DNA of 64,000 bases, from contig JACSVZ010000002.1 of the NCBI GenBank assembly GCA_014706295.1, positions 129,465,431-129,529,430 of the forward strand, in the 5' to 3' direction. Positions 1-9,725 of this stretch are shown piece after piece (position 1 is the first letter of the stretch; the number at the start of each line of letters is the position of its first letter). The notes under the pieces are model-generated. The model was not told the origin of the DNA and did no database searches. It was given only the letters and a program-made list of their open reading frames with translations. Source of the DNA: Lycocorax pyrrhopterus obiensis (lineage: Eukaryota > Chordata > Aves > Passeriformes > Paradisaeidae). The translations under genes were made by a program, and so were the position numbers.

Positions 1-639
1 CTCTCCCCCAACAATTTATTTCCTAAAGGAAGGATTGTCTGCTCTGTAATCATAAATGCTGTGGACCCATCTTTTCTCTCTTGACATCACCCTTTGTTTT
101 TAGCTGTACTTCTGTTTGGTTTTACAGCTTCCTGAGGGGTGCCCAACTATATAAGCCCTGTTTTACTCCAGGAACAGCTCAAACTGTTGTCAGAGTGGAG
201 TGTTCACTGGTTTTAGGGATGTTCTCTCACAAATATGCAGCACTCAGCAATATGTTCAAGCTCATTGCTATTGCTTCCATGAAACTTCACCAGGGGACAA
301 TGAGGAGGGTTAAATACTAGTTTGATACTTGTCATGGGAGTTTAATTTTGAGCTCAGCCCTGGCCACTAGTGATTAAAAAGATCTAGCTGAAGGAACAAT
401 GATATAATGGTTTTCATTGTGACACTGGCAGGCCATTTGTAAAACAAGGATGATCATAATTCAACCTTTGTAATGCAACAGGGATCTATCCATGAAATGT
501 AGTTTTTATGCGCAAAGTATTTTTATTACTAATAGAAGATACAGGTTTGTCAAATGTAGGAGCAGACTGTTGGAGGTTAGGATTTTTCTTTTTCTCCTTT
601 TTCTTTCTCTCAGGGTATTTTCTCCCATTTGTTACCTAA
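1..639. other. Unique non-coding stretch, no gene seen
   Basis: No recognisable protein, RNA gene or repeat is visible here. The open frames are under 100 codons and resemble no family I know. Composition is moderately AT-rich with few CpGs, unlike the GC-rich segment that follows, so the change near 640 may mark the left edge of the retroelement. Confidence 0.6.
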
Positions 640-1728
640 AAGATGGGAACGACGGATACTTAAGAGACACAAAAGATGTGGCCAAGATGGGGGAAAGGGT
701 TGCAGCTGGCTGCAGTCTCTTAGCTGGGGGTTTTTTCTCTTGGGAAATGCAGCGATACCACAAGATTTTGACTGGGGGGTGAAGGGATGGGCTCAGCTCT
801 CGCTCTCTCTCTCTCAGGATCGGAGGTGAGATGGTCATGGTTTTGGTGCTGGGCTGCTGCTGCGGGGACAATTTGCTGCCACTGTGGAGTTCCGTCCTTT
901 ACTGCTTCTCCTACCGTGGGCGAGCCTTTGCTTGTAAGAGCAGCCATTGGACTGGGACCTTTTCAGCACCCAATTTCACTGGAAAGGAACCTCACCATCT
1001 GCTTGTGTGCCTCAGGGGAAAACCTGGGACCCTGACTCCCAGTTGCCTCCGGAGGGAGCGTCTCCCGGCTGTGTGTGGGAGCCCGGCTGCCGCTGCCCAG
1101 CCCCACTGTTTCCTGCCTCTGCTTCAGGCTTTTCTTGCTACACTTCAACTGCACATCCCGTGTCTGCCCAGACTCCCGCGGCTCCTGGCATGGCTTTGGA
1201 GTTTTTGCTACACTTTGTTTGCCACCCTGGGTGTGCTCGCCTCTGCTGTTCCAGCTTGTTGCTTCCAAGGTTCCTGCTATAGCCCATTTCACCATCCAGA
1301 GGGGCACTGAGACTGGCCGCCCACCCTGAGTTTGTAAAGGAAGCCCGTTTTCCACCTCTCCCGCTGGCTGCGCCTGCCATCACCGTGTGGAGAAGGACGG
1401 CCGAGCTCGCGCCACAGCGCCCCTGCAGCCACGGGGGAACCATCGCACCCACCCTGCCCGGCCGGGAGCCGCCGGCGCCCCTGCCGGCTGTGGCCGGAAC
1501 TGCACCAGCAGAGAAAGCGCCTGACAGCCGAGAGAGGCTGCTACTGGGTTTCTGTTCTATTTGTTGTCGCTGCTGTTGTTCTTGTTTGTTTGCATTGTTT
1601 GCCTTGGGGAATTGCTGATCTCCAGTGGCAGTAGGATGAGTGATTATGTTGTCAATGTGTTTGTTGCACAGGTGAAGTTAGAGTTAATGTGTGGCATGTG
1701 AAAATAGGAGAGTTGCCATGTCTCAGAC
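640..1728 (+). mobile_element. GC-rich segment, possible internal part of an endogenous retrovirus-like element
   Basis: This block is much richer in GC and CpG than the surrounding window, and CpGs are densest at about 1330-1540. It lies directly upstream of a sequence with LTR organisation, so I infer that it is the remnant 3' or leader part of an endogenous retroviral or other LTR element. Its longest frame (831-1310) shows no gag, protease, reverse transcriptase or envelope motif that I can recognise. The stretch around 1550-1600 is rich in TTG/CTG triplets. A CpG-island promoter or first exon of a host gene is the main alternative. Both borders are uncertain, and I saw no matching second LTR on the left. 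Confidence 0.4.
1040..1540. promoter_or_regulatory. CpG-dense island-like segment
   Basis: CpG dinucleotides are frequent here, with clusters such as CCGGCCGGGAGCCGCCGGCG around 1457-1476, whereas the rest of the window is CpG-depleted. In a methylated vertebrate genome this means either recent insertion of a CpG-rich element or an unmethylated promoter. The adjacent LTR-like sequence favours the first reading. Confidence 0.4.
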
Positions 1729-2240
1729 TGTGGGAGGTTCCTCCCTGGACATTGCCACCACCTCCTACGCCAGCTCCACCTCTGACGTGGGAGGCTCCTC
1801 CCTGGGGGGAGATTCTGTGGGCGGGACCAGGGTGTAAGACCCACCTGAAAGGCGTGCCCAGGGCCTTAGACCCACCCATCTTTCTGGAAGTTTCTACCAT
1901 GTTCAATGTTTTATTGGTTGGCGTTCATTGTACCCTCCCCTCAGATGTTTTAATTGGACCCCGGACCCTCGTCCCCTCCCCTCGCCTGTTTCCCTATTGG
2001 TTGTACCCCTCGACTCCTCCCAGTTCTCCCCTCCCTTTTAACTGGCTGCTCACAGGCTGCTCCTTGGAGTTGTCCCTCCACCACTCTCCCGTCTGGGTCT
2101 CTTGACCTTGTTCCTAAATAAACGGAGACCACGGGGGAGATCCCCCTGCTGCAGCCCTTTGCCTCCTCCGCCTCTTTTCTCTGCGCCTTGCCTGCTGCTC
2201 ACCTCGAGCCGCCTCACCTCAGTGTGATCCACCCATGCCT
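1729..2240 (+). mobile_element. LTR-like sequence with U3-R-U5 signals
   Basis: The order of signals matches a retroviral LTR read on the plus strand. A duplicated palindrome lies at 1730-1748 and 1787-1805. Three inverted CCAAT boxes (ATTGG) follow at 1913, 1953 and 1996. A TATA-like TTTTAA is at 2036-2041, and AATAAA is at 2117-2122, about 76 bases further on. A pyrimidine-rich GC segment that could be U5 extends to about 2240. The left edge is placed at a TGTGGGAGG start preceded by purine-rich sequence (1698-1712); the right edge near a CA is a guess. I did not identify a primer-binding site, target-site duplication or partner LTR, so it may be a solo or truncated LTR. I cannot name the family. 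Confidence 0.5.
2117..2122 (+). promoter_or_regulatory. Polyadenylation signal AATAAA of the LTR-like sequence
   Basis: A canonical AATAAA hexamer sits 76 bases after a TATA-like box and is followed by a G-rich then C/T-rich segment. This is the expected position of the R-region poly(A) signal in an LTR. Confidence 0.45.
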
Positions 2241-3920
2241 GGCCTTAAAGTAGCCTCACCTCCACGTGGGCTCTCGGGCAGGAAGGAGTCGGCGTCTTGG
2301 CTGAGGGCAGTCCAAGAAACGCCAGGCAACAACAGACCTTGATTTTTGAAAAGTGAAAGTAACAAATTATGTTCAAAAAATACACTACAAACAATGGCAA
2401 GGCTGAATATTTGCTATTTGTTTTGTTATGGTTGTCATAAAATGAACAGAGAGGCAGAATAACAGGAATAGGCAATGATAAATTCTTCCTCCACAGTGTG
2501 GGATCCAGGAGTGTTTCTCCTGCTGGGACAAGACTCAGATGTGCATCATTTCCAGACAATCCTGGCTAGTTCTGCAGAGGAAACCCAGGCTCGAAGTCAA
2601 GAGGGAACCTCAAAATGTTCCAGAAGGGCCCCAGAGCAACCTCTCAGGGGACCAAAGCTGTGGAGGACACCTGCCGTGTGATACAGGTCCCGCCAATACG
2701 ACCAAAGAGAAGTTGCATTTGCATTGCTTGGGTTTGGCAAAAATTGCATATTGCTTGACTGAAAATATCATTATCTCAAATATAAAAGTATTAATGTTTG
2801 GAACATTCCCAAGTGATCGTGCTTAATGACAAACCTTGGCAGTCTCTAGAAGACATAACATTTCAGCAGTGACCCTTGGCTGCTAGGATAGTGTAATGAA
2901 AGAAACAAAAGTTTTTGTATTATTTTTCCTGAATCTCATGAAAGGACTAGCTTTCTGTAAAGAAAAAGGTGTAAAAAGCAGCTCATTCAGCAATTTCTTA
3001 CCTGGAACCTTATTCTTTTCCCATGCAAGTTAAAGGCAAAACCCCATTGACTCATATGGGAGCAGATGATGCACTAAGTTCTCCAGATCACAGGAACTCC
3101 GTGTCGCCAGCATGAAGGAAATGGCAAGTTATTGCTTATGCAAACAGTCACATTTGGCCAAACAGCGGAAACAAGCTTACAGATTGTTGCAATGTCAAAG
3201 CAAATTATGGTAGTAATTAAAACCCATGTCCCATGATAAATCACTGTTGGAGATCCTTGCAAGAGTATCAGAAATAGGAAAGAATTTCACAGCCACTGAA
3301 AGAAATTCTGTTTCTATCTGGGGAAAAAATGACATTCTTCACAGACAGAGGAGTGAAGCACAGTCTTGGCAAGGAATAACTAAGAGATAAAGATATTATG
3401 AAGTAATCAGGCAGTAATGCTTCAAAGGAATATTAAAAAAAAAAGACATTAGTTCCTTTTTATTGGGATTAAATGCTTGTAATAACAGTATTGTTTTGGC
3501 CTTGCCAATATGCTGTCAGTGTCAATTTTATTTAAAAGAAGGAAAAAAACAAAAGGCTATTATTACAAGGAATTCAAGCTGAAACAGTGAAACTTTATTG
3601 CTTATATGATTGCATTTAAAATTAAAGTCTGTATGTCAAATGAAATCCTGGCACATACTCATACATTTCATAGGAGCTTTTGGGCTTGACATATGTACCC
3701 CTGTGACAATAATATTGTCAAATAATAGCAACTTTGTATATCTATTAGAAAATAGCAATTTGGTAACAAATTTATATAGACTTGTTATAGATTGTCAGAA
3801 ATAAGAATAATGGACACAGTACAAATCCAAACCATATGTTCCATGAAAGAGTATGTCCTTCCAGCATTTTTTAAAGCTATAAATTATCTATCACACTACC
3901 GATAAAGTACTGTAGAGGTA
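2241..3920. other. Unique non-coding stretch, no gene seen
   Basis: This is AT-rich sequence without recognisable coding or repeat structure after the LTR-like block. An octamer-type ATTTGCAT occurs near 2715. Homopolymer A runs near 3435 are unremarkable. Confidence 0.6.
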
Positions 3921-3933
3921 AGGTCACTGACCT
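3921..3933. promoter_or_regulatory. Perfect inverted AGGTCA repeat with 1-base spacer (IR1)
   Basis: AGGTCA-C-TGACCT is a perfect palindrome of the consensus nuclear-receptor half-site with one spacer base. This arrangement is the known preferred site of FXR/RXR-type heterodimers. The match is seen directly; any function is inference, because there is no adjacent gene in the window. Confidence 0.35.
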
Positions 3934-6030
3934 CGAAGCACTGACATTTAGTTCAAGAACCAACCCCTGCAGCTTAGCACTTCATCCAAATTTTCAAATG
4001 TGGATGGGATCTCTTTTTCCCTTTTCTTGCGATGTTTTCCCACAGGCTACTCTGCTTGCTGACGTTTCCATGATAATGTTCTTCACATTCTGTCAATTTC
4101 CATTTAGTAGCTCTGCTACAGTAACAGGAAACTTTTAGATCATCTCTTCTGTGTATACATACAGGCTCTGTGTATGCTTTGTGTCCTCATAAGCATTTAC
4201 TTGGCTGGACCAGTGGAAAATTTCCCTACTTTCAACTGGCTAAATGTTGATCATTTGGGGGTAATTGTGCCACAGGGCTGGTCGTCATATGTGAGGAAGA
4301 GAGCTGTAAGGAATGGCTTTCTTTCAGCAGAATAAGGGGCAGAGTGTCCGGAGGGACAGGATCTGCAGCCATGACCCAGGTCCATCAGGAGGCTGAACAT
4401 CCACAAAAATGTTGCATCAATACCGCACAAGCAGGAATGAGCAAAGTACCCAATCAGAAAAGACAAGCAGAGCAAAAAATAATGACAATGGGAAAAAAGA
4501 GGGGGAAACAGAAAAGGAGATGAAAAGAATCTGCAAAAGTCTGAAAGTGATTTTTCATTACAAGCAAAAGAGGCTGTGGTAACTTTGTTACCATTGCTTT
4601 TCATTTTTCCTCATCTTGCTACTTCTCATTCTGGCCAAATCCACCTGTGAAAGATTACAGATTGCATTCTCAGGTGGGGTGAATCAGCATAGCTCCATTG
4701 GGCCCAGATGGCAACGCTGCTCCCCTTAGGTGTTGTTACTGTGCTGTACGCCTGTAGCGTGGTCAGCCTGCTCCGAAACATAAAAACTGAGAAACAGAAA
4801 CTGCTGGTTTCACCTTACCCTGACTTTAAAATGTCCTGCTTTCTGAATACTTGAGTCTTACTGTTACTGTAACCCTAATTGCTTCCCATTTCAAATATTT
4901 CTGCATTATGCATTGCACTAGAACAGCACGGGGCAAACAGGCTGCGGGCTGAACAAGAAACTTAAGCAGAGAAACAGAGAGGAAAACATCCAGAATAATA
5001 TCGCTTTGAGATTCTGCAGTTAAAGAGACTTTTCTGCACCTCATGTGGTATCAGTCCCCTTCGTCTCACCAGGCTTCTTAGTTTACCGATAAACCAGATG
5101 ACCTACTCTCTAAGAATTTCCTTGCATATGAAATTTGCAGAAGAGCAGCCCACAAGACAACAATCTTCCTTCTGTTCTTACATTTTTTAAAAACTCCTAG
5201 AAGCAGCTATTTGTTCATGGAAATATGGATTTGCAATTCTCGCACAGGTACTGATCCATTATACCCAGCAGCGTAAATGAAATCCCTTCCACTTCAAAAG
5301 CAGCTGTCAATTTGTGTCTAAATGTGCGTTCATTCCTGTTAGACACGGCAAAGCTGTCAACACCATCCAGTTAGTTATTTATTCACAATGTCATATATAC
5401 ATATATAACATGGTAATAGGTGGTCTTTTGCAGGAATGACTTGGTTTTTTCCTCCTGACTATTATTGCACATAATCTTCCCAGTTCGCATTCCAGGTCAG
5501 GAATGCTCCAGGGGGTGACTTTGAGATTGGTTCTCCAGCTCACTAACAGGATCATCACTCATGCAAAAGGCTCTGAAGAGATTTTGCCATTCCTTTATTT
5601 TTCCCCTTTTGATAAATACAATGCATGGAAAGTGTGTTTGGGGCAACTATAACTCTGTCAGAGAGGTACCTCTTGAGAACCTTGGAAGCTGAGCAAGGGC
5701 AACTTTGTTTCTTACTCCTGAAATCCAAATATTCACAAAGGAACTATTTGCACAGTTATGATACCCATCTGTACGTTTTTCTTTCTTTGGGTGAGGGTGA
5801 AGAAACTTAGATGTGAGGAGCTGAAGGGAAGGTCAGAGACAGAGACAGTGAAGAGGACTGAGATGAATAAAGGCTCATCTGCCCTGCGCATTGAACCTCT
5901 TTGTGTAAACTTGACACACGTTTTCTCCTATTGTGAGGCTTTTTCATCTTGACAAAATGGTAGAAACAGGGATTAGTGTAATGTAATCATATATTTATTT
6001 TTATCATATTACTTTAAATGTTACTTTCAG
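3934..6030. other. Unique non-coding stretch, no gene seen
   Basis: No exon, RNA gene or repeat could be recognised. A minus-strand frame at 4251-4604 has no family resemblance. Short AT dinucleotide runs lie near 5393-5409. Confidence 0.6.
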
Positions 6031-6032
6031 TT

Positions 6033-6095
<63 letters not shown>

Positions 6096-6144
6096 CTTTC
6101 TTTCTTTCTTTCTCTTTCCTTCCTTCCTTCCTTCCTTCCTTCTT
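6031..6144 (+). repeat. (TTTC)n / (TTCC)n microsatellite
   Basis: About 114 bases of nearly uninterrupted pyrimidine tetranucleotide repeats start as TTTC units and change to TTCC units near 6118. The Phe/Leu/Ser-rich open frame across it is a repeat artefact, not a protein. Long polypyrimidine mirror tracts of this kind are known to be length-variable and able to form triplex DNA. Confidence 0.95.
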
Positions 6145-7452
6145 GCTGGTTATGCTATGAATACAGATCCTCTGTAACTATTTTTCCAAAGAAAAGCATC
6201 TATTGCTATTACAGCTGGGAATTTCCCCTCTGTTTCATAATAGAATTAAATTCAGGTGGCTTAGTACAGCTTGATTTAGTTTGATTTGGGCTGGCATGGA
6301 AACATTAGGATCATCTCAGGATTTTGTAATTCAGATGACACAGATCAGCAGACATGCCTAAAGCCTTTCAACAAATTTTGAGGGAACTGCAAATTTGGCA
6401 GTTTTGACACAAACAAGCCAGTATGTCTGCATTTTTCTTGACCAGTGGTCTCACAGTTGGTGGTGGGGAGTGCTTACAGCTCTCAGTATAGTGAGATCAG
6501 TAGGAACTCAGCACCTCTGTCGTAAGGCCACAAGAAGACAGACACTCAAATCCTGGTGCTTGCCCAGAGATTTGTTGATGATAAGTTACAGGCAAACAGC
6601 TCATACATCCTAACATGTAGAAAATTTTATATAAATAAAACAGACCCATATAGAGTGAAAATGTTGATGAATAATTTTTGACAATTGCAGCTCTCTCATG
6701 GTTGTTTTAGGTTTCAGCAGAGTTGCCAAAAATTCCGTTTTCACAGGAATTCATGGGAACATTTTCCTTGGTTTTGATCTGTATGAGTTTCGGCCCAGTA
6801 AGCTTATGAATACTGCAAAAATCACAGAACGAAACTTATTCAGAGCTCTTGAACTCCACTTAATTTTCCAAACTGAAACTGACCCAAGTTGGAAATGTCA
6901 TAAATATTTCAGTGCAGAGCTAGAAAATAACCTAGGTTCTTCTCAAAGCCTCCAGAGTCTAGGAGAACACTTTGATCATTGTGACCAATTTTTTTGTGTG
7001 TGTTAACAGAAGTTGTAGTCTAAAGGACATTAAGTAGTGTTAAGGTTTCCTGAAACAAGTTCTCTAACTCTGTAAAGTGACTGAATTTCTCAGGAATGGT
7101 CTTCGGAAGTGTTTTGGCAATCTAGAAATGGAATAATTATTAATTTCTTAAGTAAAACTCCTACGCTAAACGCCTCCTGTGTGATGAGGAACACTTGAGT
7201 AATTCTTTTTCACTGATACATGCCATTAAATGTTAAAAAATTGAAAAATTACAGGATTTCTGTAGTTATTATTAAGATTTATCTTGAGGATGAGAAGATG
7301 CAATGATCCTGACTACCAGGAAAAATATTCTTTAAATCATTACTATTGGGTATAGCAACTGAGTATCTTTAAAAAAAAATTTTAATAGCGAATCACCAGT
7401 TTGCCTATAATACAATCTAAGTGACCTATGACTTGTGCAAAAAGAGAGAAAT
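6145..7452. other. Unique non-coding stretch, no gene seen
   Basis: AT-rich sequence with no supported feature. The 102-codon frame at 6698-7006 does not resemble a known family and lacks convincing flanking splice sites. Confidence 0.6.
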
Positions 7453-7489
7453 ATGTGTGTGTGAGAGTGTGAGTGTGAGTGTGTGTGTT
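7453..7489 (+). repeat. (GT)n with interspersed GA units
   Basis: A short imperfect dinucleotide microsatellite of GTGT and GTGA units, about 37 bases. Confidence 0.85.
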
Positions 7490-7757
7490 ATCAAAATCCT
7501 AAAGCAGATCACTGCGGTACCTGAATGGTTTCAATGTAATATTCCACTGATGAAAACGCTCTATGAATTCTTTCTTATTAGACTTCGAAACGTTTACTTG
7601 GACATGAACTTTACTATGTGGAGTGAAAACTGCATAAAAGATTGGAAACAAATGTTAATGGTAAACAGCAATATACTGAGTTGGAAGAAAGTCTGCAGGG
7701 ATTATAACTGATCCTGATTTTATTTAATTACTTTATTTTCATGATATGAGAATTTTT
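7490..7757. other. Spacer between microsatellites, nothing recognised
   Basis: AT-rich unique sequence containing only short chance frames. Confidence 0.6.
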
Positions 7758-7804
7758 ACACACACACGCACGAATATATATATATATCTCTATCTATATC
7801 TATA
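7758..7804 (+). repeat. Compound (CA)n-(TA)n-(TCTA)n microsatellite
   Basis: CA units pass into TA units and then TCTA/TATC units over about 47 bases. It is a compound simple repeat. Confidence 0.85.
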
Positions 7805-9240
7805 AAAGCAGGTTGGTAATGCATTATCAGCTCTCCTGTCCCTCTTTCTCAGGGATCACTTGTGTTTTGCCTGCCTGCATGATGCTGGTTTCTAACTACA
7901 AGCTGTGCTGTGCTTATGAAATAAATGGGACCTGGGAACTGTGAAACTTTATTTCCTTTCTGGTTCCTGTTTTTCTGGCCCCAGTGATTGCTCAGTCTTC
8001 GTCACATATACACTTATCCAAAGGGACTTTAAGGGTTAGAAATACGTGCCGGAAATAGCACAATTACATTCAACAGAGAAAACAACACAAACATATATCT
8101 CAGGAAAAAACCATCCTAACTGCATAATCATCAGGAGGGAAATACTTGGAAGCATTTGAGTTTATAAAGATTTAGGGAAGATCCTAGGTAACAAATCAGA
8201 TGTGACTTAGTAATATTTTGTTATAGCAAAGATGCAGTTGGGTTTGTAAGCCGTGTAGGCAGAGGCGTTTTATCAGTTCTCAGGGAGGTAGTTTTCCCTC
8301 TCAAGGTGCTGCAAGAGACTTTCCTATGGGATTAGATACTCAGCACTGTTCTGGGCTCCTTGGTTTGTGAATAAAGTCTCAATCTCAGTGATGAGCCACA
8401 GACATAGTCCAGGATATACAGAGAAACTGTGAAGGCTCAGAGAAGTAAATTCACAGGTTTTAGCAAAAGACTATCTATGATGGAGGTGTGCAGAGTCAGG
8501 GAAGGACATGTGAAGACACTTTCAGCAATTGTAGGGCTTACTACAAAGTCAGTCACTTTTTCAACTTGGCTGCCAATCTTGGGATGTTTGTCTTTCCTCT
8601 CATACCTGTCCTGACCTCAAGTGCTTTGTTTCCTCATGGAGAAAGTGATTGCAGAAGTATTCAGGATAAAGGAGTGGAATAGAGATGGAGTCTTCTTATA
8701 TCATTACACCAGTTTATGCCTGACTTACTTACACTGCAATGGGATTTCTCCTTATTGTTCAATCTGGCTAGTGTTGGCCAGAAACTACGAATAAAGGGTG
8801 GGAAATTCTTCACTGTAACAGAAGAGTAACAAATACAGATGTACCAACACCACCCCCGAAAACACCTGTGTCTTTTTATTCTTCCTGCCAAAATCATTAC
8901 AAAGCTTGTGCTCTACCTCATGCAGCTGGGCTGGAAATAGTAACAAATGTTACTCAAGTGCTATCTAGAATCAGCTAAAACCCCAGGATGAGCAGTGGCT
9001 GGGGCTATCCCTGAACTCATCCTGAACACACTGATGTACAGAGCCCTTTATCATTGTCAAGAGAGTCTAGTGGATGCTCTCCAGGACAACAGTGAAACCT
9101 TCAGATCAGTGGCAGGTGGAGCAAAAGGAAAAATATCCTAGCAGTGACGTCCCCTGAAATTATATTGATATCGTTGTGCATTTCTAAAACAAACTAGAAA
9201 TTACAAAGACTGCAAGAAAAGTAGGTGCTGTCAAAGACAC
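7805..9240. other. Unique non-coding stretch, no gene seen
   Basis: No recognised repeat or gene. Overlapping short frames on both strands around 8430-8900 show no conserved motif. Confidence 0.6.
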
Positions 9241-9310
9241 ATTGAAGTTCATGTGTAAAGATATGAACTTTCATGTTCATGTGTAAAGATATGAAAGTTC
9301 ATGTGTAAAA
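9241..9310. repeat. Compound direct and inverted repeat cluster
   Basis: The 13-mer GTTCATGTGTAAA occurs three times, at 9247-9259, 9275-9287 and 9297-9309. A perfect 12-base inverted repeat overlaps them: ATGAACTTTCAT at 9263-9274 pairs with ATGAAAGTTCAT at 9291-9302 across a 16-base loop. The nested direct and inverted copies suggest local template switching rather than simple slippage. Confidence 0.85.
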
Positions 9311-9464
9311 TGTGGTCATTGAGAGATCCTGGTGATTAAGAGGAAAATCCAAGAAAGGACCCGACACACAATCATTTGAAAGAGCTGTAATTTCAGGTAT
9401 TTAATTAATTTTCATGGTGTTAATCTGGGAAGTGTTGTAATACAGAAAATTACTAATGATATAT
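9311..9464. other. Short unique spacer
   Basis: Unique AT-rich sequence between the compound repeat and a CR1 fragment; nothing recognised. Confidence 0.5.
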
Positions 9465-9725
9465 CACAGAATCACAGAATGTGCTGAATTGGAAGGGTGT
9501 CACAAGGATAATTGAGTCCAGCTCCAGACTCTGCACAGCACCATCCCCAAGAATCACACCATGTGCCTGTGAGCATTGTCCAAATGCTTCTTGAACTCTC
9601 TCAGGCTTGGTGCTATGACCACTTCTCTATGTGTTTTATGTTCTGGTCAAACCCAGAGCTAGACAGCACTCAAAATTTCCTAACACCTAATTCTCTCTCT
9701 GCACTTCATGTTTTAACTGTCATGA
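9465..9725 (-). mobile_element. CR1 LINE fragment, 3' end, minus strand
   Basis: The fragment opens on the plus strand with CACAGAATCACAGAATG, the reverse complement of the CR1 octamer tail. It continues with the well-known antisense CR1 3' region (ACCATGTGCCTGTGAGC, then CAAATGCTTCTTGAACTCTC). CR1 is the dominant avian non-LTR retrotransposon and copies are usually 5'-truncated, as here. Divergence is moderate, so this is not a recent copy. The right border is approximate. The frame across 9512-9730 is an antisense artefact. Confidence 0.9.

Noticed and set aside
806..835. CT-rich acceptor followed eight bases later by GTGAGA, a microexon-like layout
   Set aside because: An eight-base exon inside a probable retroelement is very unlikely, and the CT run is simple repeat.
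831..1310. 159-codon frame in the GC-rich segment
   Set aside because: No retroviral or host motif could be recognised, and overlapping frames exist on both strands.
6018..6284. Phe/Leu/Ser-rich frame
   Set aside because: It is the translation of the (TTTC)n/(TTCC)n microsatellite.
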